This document shows, piece by piece, positions 52,647 through 61,652 of a stretch of DNA of 64,000 bases. A program made the translations under genes and the position numbers. Every line of letters begins with the position of its first letter. Positions within the stretch are counted from its first letter, which is position 1. The notes under the pieces are model-generated. The model was not told where the DNA came from. It searched no databases and saw only the letters and a list, made by a program, of their open reading frames with translations. This DNA comes from an uncultured Erwinia sp. Lineage in GTDB: Bacteria > Pseudomonadota > Gammaproteobacteria > Enterobacterales > Enterobacteriaceae. The stretch is taken from contig CAMIKG010000010.1 in NCBI GenBank assembly GCA_946221915.1, forward strand, positions 42,502-106,501, given 5' to 3'.

Positions 52647-54158
52647 ATGACAAACATATCAACGAAGAGTGACCCCGCTCCGGCTCCAGCCGCCCCTGCG
52701 GGAAGCAACAAGCGCCTGATATTGCTTTTACTGCCAGTCATTGTCGCGATTGTATTGTTGTTGACGCCAGTTCCTGACGGGCTGGAGCCGTACGCCTGGC
52801 ACTTCTTCGCCATCTTTGTCGGCGTGATTATCGGGCTGATCTTTGAACCGCTGCCCGGCGCTGTCATCGGTCTGACCGGCGTGGTGGTTATCGCGTTGTT
52901 TAACCAGTGGCTGCTGTTCAGCCCGGCGGAACTCGCCAACCCGAAATTTAAACCCGCCAGTGAAGCCTTTAAGTGGGCGGTAAGTGGTTTTGGTAACTCT
53001 ACGGTGTGGCTGATATTCGGCGCGTTCATGTTTGCGGCGGGCTACGATAAAACTCAGTTCGGTCGCCGACTGGCGCTGATCCTGGTGAAATACCTTGGCC
53101 GCCGCAGCCTGACGCTCGGTTATGCCATCACCTTCGCCGACTTGTTGCTGGCGCCCTTCACGCCCTCCAATACCGCACGCAGTGGCGGCACCATTTTCCC
53201 GATTATCGCCAACCTGCCACCGTTGTACGGCTCCAAACCGAACGATCCCAGCGCCCGGCGTATTGGTTCCTATCTGATGTGGGTCGCCATCACCGCCGCC
53301 TGTATCACCAGCTCCATGTTTTTATCGGCGCTGGCGCCGAACCTGCTGGCGCTGGCGCTGGTGAAAAGCATTGTCGGTTTTGAGATCTCCTGGGGCATGT
53401 GGTTCGTCGCCTTCCTGCCGCTCGGTGTGCTGCTGATCCTGACCATGCCGTTACTGGCGTTCTGGTTCTACCCGCCGGAAGTGAAAGTGAATGATGAAGT
53501 GCCGCGCTGGGCCAGCAGTGAGCTGGAAAAGCTCGGCAGGCTGTCGCGTCACGAGATCCTGCTGCTGGTGTTTGTCTGCTGTGCGCTGCTGATGTGGATT
53601 TTTGCCACCGCCTGGATTGAACCGGCGATGGCGGCGCTGCTGGTGGTGGTGCTGATGTTGTGGACCGGGGTACTGAACTGGAGCGACATCACCAGCAATA
53701 AACCCGCCTGGAACACCTTTGCCTGGTTCGCCACCCTGGTGGCGCTGGCGGATGGACTGGCGCGCGTCGGATTTATCAGCTGGCTGGGCAAAGAGGCCAG
53801 CCCGCTGCTTGACGGCATCCAGCCCAACGTTGCGGCGGTGATGCTGCTGGTGGCGTTCTTCCTGCTGCACTACCTGTTTGCCAGCACCACGGCGCATACC
53901 ACCGCGCTGCTGCCTGCGGTGCTCACCGTCGCGGCCTCGATCCCTGGCATTAATATGCCGGTGTTCTGCCTGATGATGGTCACCTCGCTGGGGGTGATGG
54001 GCATTATCACCCCTTACGGCACCGGTCCCAGCCCGATTTACTACGGCAGCGGTTATCTGCCAACGAAAGACTACTGGCGTCTTGGCACTATTTTCGGTGC
54101 GATTTTCCTTGGCGCGATGATGTTAATTGCCTATCCGTGGATGGTGATGATGTTCTGA
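52647..54158 (+). CDS. DASS-family dicarboxylate/tricarboxylate antiporter (CitT/TtdT type)
   Basis: 503 aa with about 12 helices. The two family motifs are FTPSNTARSGG and a C-terminal GIITPYGTGPSPIYYGSGY, which bind the carboxylates. CitT and TtdT exchange citrate or tartrate for succinate. With a fumarate-reductase-like enzyme as divergent neighbour it may import fumarate or a related acid and export succinate. A terminator follows. Confidence 0.9.
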   Translation: MTNISTKSDPAPAPAAPAGSNKRLILLLLPVIVAIVLLLTPVPDGLEPYAWHFFAIFVGVIIGLIFEPLPGAVIGLTGVVVIALFNQWLLFSPAELANPKFKPASEAFKWAVSGFGNSTVWLIFGAFMFAAGYDKTQFGRRLALILVKYLGRRSLTLGYAITFADLLLAPFTPSNTARSGGTIFPIIANLPPLYGSKPNDPSARRIGSYLMWVAITAACITSSMFLSALAPNLLALALVKSIVGFEISWGMWFVAFLPLGVLLILTMPLLAFWFYPPEVKVNDEVPRWASSELEKLGRLSRHEILLLVFVCCALLMWIFATAWIEPAMAALLVVVLMLWTGVLNWSDITSNKPAWNTFAWFATLVALADGLARVGFISWLGKEASPLLDGIQPNVAAVMLLVAFFLLHYLFASTTAHTTALLPAVLTVAASIPGINMPVFCLMMVTSLGVMGIITPYGTGPSPIYYGSGYLPTKDYWRLGTIFGAIFLGAMMLIAYPWMVMMF

Positions 54159-54164
54159 ATCAGC

Positions 54165-54196
54165 GGCGGCAACGTGCTGTGTTGCCGCCTGTTTTA
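54165..54196 (+). terminator. Intrinsic terminator after the antiporter gene
   Basis: GGCGGCAAC-GTGCTGT-GTTGCCGCC is a 9-bp perfect stem followed by TGTTTTA. It separates the antiporter from the converging Q-type gene. Confidence 0.78.
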
Positions 54197-54249
54197 GCCG
54201 CTTTCAGGCTGGCGCCATTAACCCACTGCGGGCGAATCACACAGCGAAA

Positions 54250-54642
54250 CTAGCGCCAGTGCGCAACTCGTTTTCTCTCTGCCCAGCTGTCCATTTCCAG
54301 TTCCGCGTCCATCATGGTGAGACAGCCTTCGACAAAGCCCTCCGCCAGCTGCAGCTTAATGCGGATCATGCCTTCAGAAACCTGCATTCTGCGCGCCAGC
54401 ATGCGTTTCGAAATGCCTTTAATATAGTGATCTTCAATGAGCTGATGCTCGTCCGGGCGCTTCTGTTTCAGCTTGCCGACGCAGGAATCGACAATCATCG
54501 CATCGTCATCGGAACAGCTGAAGCTGACCGCACTTTCCGGCAGCAGCCCTTTAAAACCCGCCGCGATCGATGAATAACCCAGCTGCGGCCGGGAACGCGA
54601 CCAGACGCCCCAGCGCTCTAAAACCAGTTGCATATCACGCAT
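54250..54642 (-). CDS. Phage antiterminator Q-like protein
   Basis: 130 aa from ATG 54642 (GGGGGGAG 6 bp upstream). The pattern MRDMQLVLERWGVWSR, YSSIAAGFKGLLP, DDDAMIVDSCVGKLK and ISKRMLARRMQVSEGMIRIK, ending AEGFVEGCL, matches the antitermination Q family of lambdoid phages. Q loads on RNA polymerase at a late promoter and lets it read through terminators into lysis and tail genes. It points toward the tail operon, but about 5.6 kb of metabolic DNA and repeats lies between. Confidence 0.87.
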   Translation of the reverse strand: MRDMQLVLERWGVWSRSRPQLGYSSIAAGFKGLLPESAVSFSCSDDDAMIVDSCVGKLKQKRPDEHQLIEDHYIKGISKRMLARRMQVSEGMIRIKLQLAEGFVEGCLTMMDAELEMDSWAERKRVAHWR

Positions 54643-54727
54643 TGTTTTCTCCCCCCATTGTACTGCCCAATCGCTGCATACGGATTGCCCGTCAGCGATC
54701 GCCCTCATCGTACGCATCGCCTGCCTG

Positions 54728-55177
54728 TCAGAAGCGCAATGACGCCAGCGCCGGCAGTTCTGCTAATGTGGCTTCAGCAATGCCGCCGTCGCACAAATCC
54801 GCCCGATAGATCGTACTGCGCTGAATACAGGACGTGCTGCGCTCAGCCGCTTTTCCGCGCTGGCGTTCGTCATCGGTGGCATCCATCACCGCCAGCCACT
54901 GGCGCGCCGCGCGCCGCCACAGTTGTTTCTCTTCCAGCTGCTCCGCCAGCCGGCGTAAACGGCGGTATTCATCATTCTCCTGCTGCGCCACGCCGGCCGG
55001 GATCAGATACTGGTGACCGGAGGCGACTTTTACCCGGTCAATTAACTCCTTTTGATACAGTTCCGAAAGCACGCCGCGCATTAATCCCGCCGATATGCCC
55101 ATCGCGTTAGCCGTGTCGGCCGCGCTGCTCAGCGGATTGGCGCGAATAAATTCGATCACCTGTTCATCAATCGTCAT
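54728..55177 (-). CDS. Winged-helix phage-type regulatory protein
   Basis: 149 aa. Residues 1-62 look like a winged helix (DEQVIEFIRANPLSSAADTA, GISAGLMRGVLSELYQKELI). A charged helical region follows (YRRLRRLAEQLEEKQLWRRA). It sits between the repressor operator and the Q gene where lambdoid phages carry cro/cII/replication genes, so it is likely an early regulator controlled by the S24 repressor. I do not recognise a named family. AGGAGG lies 9 bp before the start. Confidence 0.65.
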   Translation of the reverse strand: MTIDEQVIEFIRANPLSSAADTANAMGISAGLMRGVLSELYQKELIDRVKVASGHQYLIPAGVAQQENDEYRRLRRLAEQLEEKQLWRRAARQWLAVMDATDDERQRGKAAERSTSCIQRSTIYRADLCDGGIAEATLAELPALASLRF

Positions 55178-55239
55178 CGCTTAATGCCTCCTTTCCCTTT
55201 TCAATAGCCGACTCATTATGCTAAAGTGAGTTTATTAAA

Positions 55240-55275
55240 CACTAAACATTTCGTCAAGCATTTGCTTGTTTAGTG
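55240..55275. promoter_or_regulatory. Repressor operator between the S24 repressor and the winged-helix gene
   Basis: CACTAAACA (55240-55248) and TGTTTAGTG (55267-55275) form a perfect inverted repeat with an 18-bp spacer that itself holds an AAGC/GCTT repeat. Position between divergent phage-type regulators indicates operator function for the S24 repressor. Confidence 0.72.
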
Positions 55276-55302
55276 ATTACTAATCACAATAGGAGGATGA
55301 AC

Positions 55303-55938
55303 ATGGTCGAAAACAGGCGCATGCGCCTCAAAGAGTGGTTTGCGGACAGAACCCTGCCCAGCAAAGAGAAGAGTTACCTGTCGCAGCTGATGACGGGTAA
55401 GGCCTCTTTCGGCGAAAAGGCCGCCAGACGAATTGAAGAGAGCTACGGTATGCACAGTGGCTATCTTGATGAGCCAGCCGGCTTTGATGCCGACGGCAAT
55501 TCAAACGTCACGCATCAGCGTCAGCACATGCCAAAAGGCCAGTTCCCGGTGATCAGCTGGGTTAGTGCGGGTGCATGGTCGGAGGCGATTGAACCTTATC
55601 ACCGCAAGAATATCGATCGCTGGTATGAAACCACCGCAGACTGCTCAGAACAGGGCTTCTGGCTGGATGTGAAAGGCGATTCGATGACCTCGCCGGTGGG
55701 GCTGAGTATCCCGGAGGGGATGGCGATTCTGGTCGACCCGGAAGTAGAACCGATCAATGGCAAGCTGGTGGTGGCGAAACTCGAAAACGAGAACGAAGCC
55801 ACTTTCAAAAAGCTGGTGATTGATGCCGGACGCAAGTTTCTCAAACCACTTAACCCGCAATATCCAATGCTGGAGATCAACGGTAACTGCCAGATTATTG
55901 GCGTAGTGGTTGACGCGAAGATTACCAATCTGCCCTGA
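55303..55938 (+). CDS. S24-family phage repressor (CI-like, self-cleaving type)
   Basis: 211 aa from ATG 55303 (AGGAGG 6 bp upstream). The N-terminal HTH region (WFADRTLPSKEKSYLSQLMT, FGEKAARRIEESYG) is followed by a C-terminal S24 peptidase domain with the cleavage-site Ala-Gly-like SAGAWSEA, catalytic Ser in VKGDSMTSPVG and Lys in INGKLVVAKLENE. Such repressors autoproteolyse on RecA activation, so DNA damage would derepress the module. It is divergent from the winged-helix/Q genes and is the best candidate for SOS control of the tailocin. Confidence 0.9.
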   Translation: MVENRRMRLKEWFADRTLPSKEKSYLSQLMTGKASFGEKAARRIEESYGMHSGYLDEPAGFDADGNSNVTHQRQHMPKGQFPVISWVSAGAWSEAIEPYHRKNIDRWYETTADCSEQGFWLDVKGDSMTSPVGLSIPEGMAILVDPEVEPINGKLVVAKLENENEATFKKLVIDAGRKFLKPLNPQYPMLEINGNCQIIGVVVDAKITNLP

Positions 55939-55960
55939 CCGTTAGCCTGGCTTTTTACAG

Positions 55961-55991
55961 ACCCGCCCCGTGCGGGTTTTGTTGTTTTTGC
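55961..55991 (+). terminator. Intrinsic terminator after the S24 repressor
   Basis: ACCCGC-CCCGT-GCGGGT stem followed by TTTGTTGTTTTT. It lies 22 bp after the stop. Confidence 0.75.
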
Positions 55992-56022
55992 CGTAAACTC
56001 CAGCACTAAACGCAGTGCCAGT

Positions 56023-56054
56023 AAAAACTAAACACTTTAGCATGTTTAGTTTTT
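56023..56054. promoter_or_regulatory. Second CTAAACA/TGTTTAG operator-like inverted repeat
   Basis: AAAAACTAAACA (56023-56034) and TGTTTAGTTTTT (56043-56054) are a perfect 12-bp inverted repeat with an 8-bp spacer. The inner half-sites are the same as in the repressor operator at 55240-55275. It lies about 170 bp upstream of the nuclease gene. It could alternatively act as a bidirectional terminator, since it is flanked by A and T tracts. Confidence 0.6.
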
Positions 56055-56222
56055 AATAACACCCGGCTATCTTTTTTACTAAACTCTGCTTTATGTAAAC
56101 CTCTTGCCAGATACACAGCGCTTTTCTGCTATTCTGATGACGTTAGCGGCGCTAATAAGTGCACGGCTATTTCCGCTTCCATAAACACTGAGGCTGTTTA
56201 TCTCACTTCACGTAAAGGAACT

Positions 56223-57050
56223 ATGTCCATGAAACCCGCCCTGCTCAGATTATTACCCCTGTTACTGCTTACCGGTTGCGTACCCACTCAAACGCCACCT
56301 AGCCCTTCTGAGCCACCGCAAACCATCGCCCCGGAAATCTGTGCGGCGGGCTGCCCGACAGGCGGCAGCGGGCCAACGCTGGTGCGTGACGCCTATGTGC
56401 TGAACAATAACAGCACCACAAAGTTTGCCAGCTGGGTCGCGTACAACATCACGAAGGACTCGCAGGCCAGTAACCGCCCACGCAACTGGAAGCAGGACCC
56501 GGACTTACCTGCTGACGCAACCCTGGCCCCAGCCGCCTATACCAATGCCAGCGCCACACTGAAGGTGGATCGCGGCCATCAGGCGCCGTTAGCCAGTCTC
56601 GGTAATGCAACTGACTGGCAGGCACTTAACTATCTGTCGAATATCACGCCGCAGAAAGCGGAGCTGAATCAGGGCGCCTGGGCCAGACTGGAAGATAAAG
56701 AGCGGGTACTGGCGAATCGTGCTGATATCGCTGCCGTGCACGTGGTCACCGGGCCGCTGTATGAGCGTCAGACAGAAACGCTGCCGAATGCGCCCGAGGT
56801 GCAAATCCCCAGCGGTTACTGGAAAGTCATTTTTACCGGCTCAAGTCCGGATAAGGGTGAATACGCCGCCTTTTTAATGGATCAGAACACGCTAAAAGGC
56901 GCGGATTTTTGTGATTATCAGGTGACGATAACCACCATTGAAGCAAAAACCACGCCGCAGTTAACGCTCTGGCCTGCTTTACCGGCCAGCGTGGCGCAGC
57001 AGATCAAATCGCAGAAAGGCACGCTGGCGAAAACGCTGGGTTGTCAGTAA
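56223..57050 (+). CDS. Secreted lipoprotein DNA/RNA non-specific endonuclease
   Basis: 275 aa. A lipoprotein signal (LLRLLPLLLLTGC, lipobox LLTG-C at about residue 19) is followed by a Pro-rich linker. The beta-beta-alpha-metal nuclease domain follows, with the DRGHQAP motif (catalytic His), YLSNITPQKAELNQGAW (metal Asn) and VVTGPLY. It resembles NucA/Serratia nuclease. It would degrade extracellular or periplasmic nucleic acid while tethered to a membrane. The operator-like inverted repeat upstream raises co-regulation with the phage-type repressor. AAAGGA precedes the ATG. Confidence 0.88.
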   Translation: MSMKPALLRLLPLLLLTGCVPTQTPPSPSEPPQTIAPEICAAGCPTGGSGPTLVRDAYVLNNNSTTKFASWVAYNITKDSQASNRPRNWKQDPDLPADATLAPAAYTNASATLKVDRGHQAPLASLGNATDWQALNYLSNITPQKAELNQGAWARLEDKERVLANRADIAAVHVVTGPLYERQTETLPNAPEVQIPSGYWKVIFTGSSPDKGEYAAFLMDQNTLKGADFCDYQVTITTIEAKTTPQLTLWPALPASVAQQIKSQKGTLAKTLGCQ

Positions 57051-57176
57051 GCCAGGAGCGCCAGCCGTCGTAACAGTGTCTGACGCGCATGGATAATACG
57101 CGGCGGTGGCAGCGTTTTTCATCAATAACCTCGGGCAAACAGACGTTTCCAGACTCCAACTTCAGAGGAATGAATA

Positions 57177-57860
57177 ATGAAAATTTTAATGGTACTGACT
57201 TCGCACGATGAACTGGGCAACACTGGCAACAAAACTGGTTTCTGGCTGGAAGAGTTTGCCGCGCCTTATTACGCCTTTACCGATGCGGGCGCAGAGGTGG
57301 TGCTGGCCTCCCCGGCGGGCGGTCAGCCGCCGCTCGACCCGAAAAGCGATCTGGCGGAATTCCAGACTGAGCTGACGCAGCGTTTCAAAGCTGACCCTGC
57401 CGCACAGCAGGCGCTGGCGAATACCGTGAAGCTGGAGACCGTGACTCAGGATGCGTTTGATACCGTGTTCTATCCTGGCGGCCACGGCCCGCTGTGGGAT
57501 CTGGCGGAGTCCGCTCAATCCATCGGGCTGATTGAATCTTTTGACCGCGCGGGCAAACCGATTGGTTTCGTCTGCCACGCACCGGGCGTGCTGCGTCACG
57601 TTAAAGGTGCGGATGGTCAGGCATTGATCAAAGGTCGTCAGGTCACCGGCTTTACCAACGGTGAAGAAGCGGCGGTGGAACTCACTGATGTCGTGCCGTT
57701 CCTGATTGAAGATGAATTCAAGGCATTGGGCGCGCATTACCAGAAAGGCCCGGACTGGGCGCCGTTTGTGCTGGAAGATGGTAATCTGATCACCGGTCAG
57801 AACCCGGCCAGTTCCGAAGCCGTCGCCAACGCGCTGCTGAAGAAACTGCAGGGTAAATAA
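57177..57860 (+). CDS. DJ-1/PfpI-family class I amidotransferase-like protein
   Basis: 227 aa. The nucleophile elbow is VCHAPGVL with Cys in the HchA/YDR533C style, and the acidic partner is near FYPGGHGPLWDLAE. An early LTSHDELGNTGNKTGFWLEE motif matches the Hsp31-like subgroup (glyoxalase III or stress deglycase). It is likely cytoplasmic. It is monocistronic and followed by a strong terminator at 57932. Confidence 0.88.
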   Translation: MKILMVLTSHDELGNTGNKTGFWLEEFAAPYYAFTDAGAEVVLASPAGGQPPLDPKSDLAEFQTELTQRFKADPAAQQALANTVKLETVTQDAFDTVFYPGGHGPLWDLAESAQSIGLIESFDRAGKPIGFVCHAPGVLRHVKGADGQALIKGRQVTGFTNGEEAAVELTDVVPFLIEDEFKALGAHYQKGPDWAPFVLEDGNLITGQNPASSEAVANALLKKLQGK

Positions 57861-57931
57861 ACCCGGCTGGTGCGGCGCGGCAAGGTGAGCCGCGCCGGAA
57901 TGCACTGGGTTGATACGTCTCTCGCCTGCGT

Positions 57932-57960
57932 AAAAGCTACCCTTACGGGTAGCTTTTTTT
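57932..57960 (+). terminator. Intrinsic terminator after the DJ-1/PfpI gene
   Basis: AAAAGCTACCC-TTAC-GGGTAGCTTTT is an 11-bp perfect stem followed by more T. It separates two converging genes. Confidence 0.88.
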
Positions 57961-57981
57961 ATGGCAGCATCCTGTCATCAC

Positions 57982-58467
57982 TCAGTCGGCAGTGACTGCC
58001 TCCGGCTGAGCCTGCCGTTTCGCCGCAGACCGGTTACCGGAATAGATAAAATAGAGTGCTATCCCCAGACAACATACCGCGCCGAGGCGACTGGCGGAGA
58101 AGGGAATCGCCTCATTGCCCAGCCAGCCAAAGTTATCTATCAGCATACTCATGGTCAGCTGACCAAAAATTACCGCCACCGTCGCGACCGCCGCGCCAAT
58201 GCGCTGCACCGCCAGCACCATGATCACGATATAGGGTACGCCGAACATCGCACCCAGCAGCTGCCATTTCGGCACCTGCAGTAAACTGGTGCTTTGCGGC
58301 GGTTCGAAGAAAAAGATCAGCAGTACCGTGACAATCGCACCGACGGAAAACGTCAGAAACGCACTACGGAAAACGCCCACTGTGCTGCCGAGCTGGCTGT
58401 TAATCGCCGCCTGCACGCTGAGTAACGCACCGCCAGTGATAGCCAGAAGGATCATTAAAATAGTCAT
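57982..58467 (-). CDS. DUF606/DMT-superfamily small transporter, subunit B
   Basis: 161 aa with five predicted helices (MTILMILLAITGGALLSVQA, GTPYIVIMVLAV-type segment) of the YdcZ/DUF606 family in the drug/metabolite transporter superfamily. It is a half-size transporter encoded 9 bp after a second DUF606 gene, so the two probably form a heterodimer in the inner membrane. The substrate is unknown. It has a polar C-terminal tail. Confidence 0.82.
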   Translation of the reverse strand: MTILMILLAITGGALLSVQAAINSQLGSTVGVFRSAFLTFSVGAIVTVLLIFFFEPPQSTSLLQVPKWQLLGAMFGVPYIVIMVLAVQRIGAAVATVAVIFGQLTMSMLIDNFGWLGNEAIPFSASRLGAVCCLGIALYFIYSGNRSAAKRQAQPEAVTAD

Positions 58468-58476
58468 CGTGTCACC

Positions 58477-58911
58477 TTACCCCTGTGCAACCAGTGCCAG
58501 AGCCATGAGAATAAAAAGCAGCGCCAGCAGGCGTTTAGCGTCGATTTTGCGTTGTGCGGCACCCAGTAAACCATAGTGGTCGATAATCAGGCTCTTAAAC
58601 ACCTGCCCTGCCAGGATGCCGATCATCGTCATGGCGATGCCAATCACCGGCGTGGCGAGCGTCAGGATCACCACATACCCCGGGCCAAGTAAGCCGCCGG
58701 TGAGCTGCCAGGCAGGCTGGGCAAAAAATGACGGACTGTTACGCGGACTGAAAAACAGCATCAGCAAAAACGTCAGCGCCGCACCTGCGCCAAACACGCT
58801 GAACGTCGCCCATAAGTCGCCGACCTGCTGCCCCAGCGGCCCCAGCAACCCCGCCTCGATGGACAGGCCCATACCGCCCGCAACCACCAGCAAAATAAGT
58901 AAAAACTGCAT
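58477..58911 (-). CDS. DUF606/DMT-superfamily small transporter, subunit A
   Basis: 144 aa with about five helices (LLILLVVAGGMGLSIEAGLL, GPGYVVILTLATPVIGIAMTM). It is the paralogous partner of the gene at 57982-58467. It is divergent from a LysR regulator gene 99 bp away, which probably controls the pair. Confidence 0.82.
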   Translation of the reverse strand: MQFLLILLVVAGGMGLSIEAGLLGPLGQQVGDLWATFSVFGAGAALTFLLMLFFSPRNSPSFFAQPAWQLTGGLLGPGYVVILTLATPVIGIAMTMIGILAGQVFKSLIIDHYGLLGAAQRKIDAKRLLALLFILMALALVAQG

Positions 58912-59010
58912 AGCAAACTGCCTCCGTTATCAATGCGCGGCAGCATAGCGCAGCGCATTACGGTAAAAAAACAGTACAATCAGGGAAACACTTTTGCAGG
59001 AATGGCACAA

Positions 59011-59946
59011 ATGCATAATATTGGCGCGATCACGCTCAGCGCACTGCAGTTCTTTATTGATGTGTATGACGCCCAGAGTTTTTCCGTCGCCGCACGACAG
59101 GAAGGCGTTTCTGCGTCGAAGGTGTCGCGCATTATCCAGCAACTGGAAGATACCCTCGGCCAGCAGTTGTTCTATCGCAATACGCGTTCCGTCATTCCCA
59201 CCGAGGCGGGACGCCTGTTTATCAGCTATGCCCGTGCGATGACCGCGCAAATCAGCGAGGCCCAGCGCGAACTGCGCGATCGCACGGTGGAAGCCTCTGG
59301 CCTGGTGCGCATCAATGCGCCGGTCTATTTTGGTCAGCGCCATATCGCGCCGTGGCTGCCCGCACTGGCGGAACGCTATCCGCGTCTGCACATTGAGATG
59401 ACGCAGACCGATGACTATGTCGATCCGCACCGTGATGCCGCGGATGTGCTGTTTCGCATTGGCGCACTGACAGACTCCTCCGTACACGCGCGGGTTTTCT
59501 CTGACCAGCACTATCATCTGGCCGCTTCGGCGGAGTACATCAGTAAATGGGGCATGCCTGAACGTCCGGAAGAGGTCGCCAGTCACCACTGCCTGGTTTA
59601 TCAGGGCTCATCCGGGCCAAACCGCTGGCTGTTCCGCCAGCGGCAGGGGAAATGGCTGCACTATCCGGTTCCGGCACGGCTTGCCGCCAATAATGCCGAA
59701 ACACTGCTCAGAGCCGCGCTCGGCGGCATGGGCCTGGTGCTGTTTCCCGACTGGCTGATTGGTGACAGCCTGAAGAGCGGCGCGTTAATCAAACTGCTGC
59801 CGGACTTCGAGGCGGCGATCAAAGCCGAGACCCAGCATGTGGCGGCGATTTACCCGCACGCGCGCCATCCGCCGCTGAATGTCAGGGTGGTCATCGATTT
59901 TTTTGTCGACGTATTTGGTACGCCGCCTTACTGGCAGCAGGGTTGA
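59011..59946 (+). CDS. LysR-family transcriptional regulator
   Basis: 311 aa. The N-terminal winged helix (ALQFFIDVYDAQSFSVAARQ, SASKVSRIIQQLEDTLGQQL, FYRNTRSVIPTEAG) is typical of the LysR CrgA-like group, followed by the periplasmic-binding-like effector domain. ATG 59011 is preferred; the upstream ATG at 59002 is an alternative. Divergent to the DUF606 pair, its likely target. The ligand is unknown. Confidence 0.9.
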   Translation: MHNIGAITLSALQFFIDVYDAQSFSVAARQEGVSASKVSRIIQQLEDTLGQQLFYRNTRSVIPTEAGRLFISYARAMTAQISEAQRELRDRTVEASGLVRINAPVYFGQRHIAPWLPALAERYPRLHIEMTQTDDYVDPHRDAADVLFRIGALTDSSVHARVFSDQHYHLAASAEYISKWGMPERPEEVASHHCLVYQGSSGPNRWLFRQRQGKWLHYPVPARLAANNAETLLRAALGGMGLVLFPDWLIGDSLKSGALIKLLPDFEAAIKAETQHVAAIYPHARHPPLNVRVVIDFFVDVFGTPPYWQQG

Positions 59947-60059
59947 TGCCGATCCTGTTCGTCAGGGAGGGCTTCCATCGCCGCGCACAAAGCCGTTATG
60001 CCGGAAACAGGATCTCAGGATGAAGCGACGCCGCCCTCACGCGGCGTCGCAGATCGTAC

Positions 60060-61241
60060 TCAGGCTGGCTGCTGTTCGCGCCGCTCCTGCGCAGAGGATG
60101 AACACAGCAGCGCCAGCAGCACCATTGCCAGCACTGGCAGCATGGCGAGGCGCAAACCGGCGTGTTCACCGATAAAGCCAAGCATCGGCGGCCCGACAAG
60201 GAAGGCGATGTAGCCCAGCGTGGCGGCAATGGTGACGCGCACCGCGCTGTTTTCCCCTTCCCCGGCGGCAGAGATGGTCAGCGGGAAGCCGAGCGATGCG
60301 CCGACGCCCCAGAACAGCACCGCGGCAGCGGCCAGCCATGGCGCGCTGGAGAAGATCACCAGCAGCAAACCAATGGCGGCGGAAGCGGCGCTAATGCGCA
60401 GCACCCACACCCGCCCCAGCAGAGTGACAAAGAAGCCACCCATAAAGCGCCCCAGCGTCATCCCGGCGGTAAAGCCGACATACACCAGCGTGCCTGCCGT
60501 ATGTCCAAAGTTATGCCCGTCGATCATCAGCAGCGGTACCCAGTCATTGGCCGAGCCTTCCGCCAGCGCCATCGCCAGGATCACCACGCCCAGCAGCATC
60601 AGCCGCCGATCTTTCAGCTCGGTCACCACCTGCGCCAGATAGTTACCCTGCACTTTGCCTTCAGCATGCTGTGGTTCGGACCACGGGAAATGTTTGCTGA
60701 AGGTGATCGCCGCCACTAACGCTATCACCAATACGGTGGCGAAATGGAGAGTAGTGCTGACGTTTAACGCCGTCATCGCCAGACCCGTCAGCGCGCCAAT
60801 CAGCGTGCCGAAACTAAAGAAGCCGTGCAGCGTGGTCATAATCGGCTGCCCGATAGCCTGCTCAAACACCGCACCTTCAATATTAATGGCAATATCAATG
60901 ATGCCGGTTCCCGCGCCAAACAGCATTAATGCCATAAACGCGCAGGCGGTGCTTTGTATCACCAGCGCCATAGCCAGCAGCAGCAAGCCTGCCAGCAACA
61001 GCAGGAAGCCGACGGCCATCGATTTGCGCACGCCAATCACGTCATTGAGTTTACCGGCGCTGAGAATGCCGAGCATCGAACCACAGGAGAAACCAAACAG
61101 AATCAGCCCCATGGTTTCGGTCGACGCCTGCAGTACGTCGCGTATCGCTGGCGTGCGGGTGATCCAGCTGGCCCAGGTAAAACCGGGCAGAAACATTAAG
61201 GCAAATAAAGCGATTTTTTGTTTTAACAGCGACGCGCGCAT
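60060..61241 (-). CDS. MFS transporter (YbjJ/FucP-like)
   Basis: 393 aa with 12 helices. FTWASWITRTPAIRDVLQAS, GILSAGKLNDVIGVRKSMAV and GTGIIDIAINIEGAVFEQAI match the YbjJ-like group. It is an inner-membrane carrier of unknown substrate. It is monocistronic, with a 411-bp region upstream. Confidence 0.88.
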   Translation of the reverse strand: MRASLLKQKIALFALMFLPGFTWASWITRTPAIRDVLQASTETMGLILFGFSCGSMLGILSAGKLNDVIGVRKSMAVGFLLLLAGLLLLAMALVIQSTACAFMALMLFGAGTGIIDIAINIEGAVFEQAIGQPIMTTLHGFFSFGTLIGALTGLAMTALNVSTTLHFATVLVIALVAAITFSKHFPWSEPQHAEGKVQGNYLAQVVTELKDRRLMLLGVVILAMALAEGSANDWVPLLMIDGHNFGHTAGTLVYVGFTAGMTLGRFMGGFFVTLLGRVWVLRISAASAAIGLLLVIFSSAPWLAAAAVLFWGVGASLGFPLTISAAGEGENSAVRVTIAATLGYIAFLVGPPMLGFIGEHAGLRLAMLPVLAMVLLALLCSSSAQERREQQPA

Positions 61242-61652
61242 TATCCCTCCCTGTCATCAATTAACGTTAGCGGGGAATAGCATGGCAGTATCAGGCTGAA
61301 ACTGCCAGCTCGCGCGCCGGCTTTGCGGTCAGAGTGGCATTACCATACCCGGTATATTTTACCGCTGTCATTTCCCTCCAGACTGTGGCGATAATCCAGC
61401 GCGACGCAGCTGGCGCCGATGACGCAGCGGCAGGGTATGACCTGGCGCTGTTAATCAGCGGTGAACATTCTGTTTTCACTGTGAAAATATGCTACAAAAG
61501 AGTTCACGGGATCCCACTGAGTTCCCGGATGATCCGCAGCAGCAGTTTTCTGTTACGCAGCCCGCTCAGGGCTGGTAAGGTAACTGGCTTCCGGACAGAG
61601 CAAATACTCATTAAGTCAGCTGTCTCATCATGCATAAGTAAGGTAAAAGAAG
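61242..61652. other. Promoter region of the aminotransferase, no clear gene
   Basis: 411-bp gap between divergent MFS and aminotransferase genes. Short overlapping frames are present but none has a ribosome site or recognisable sequence. I see no repeat or known riboswitch fold. Confidence 0.45.

Noticed and set aside
55178..55302. LexA box at the S24 repressor promoter
   Set aside because: No CTG-N10-CAG-like site was found; SOS control, if any, would act through repressor cleavage.
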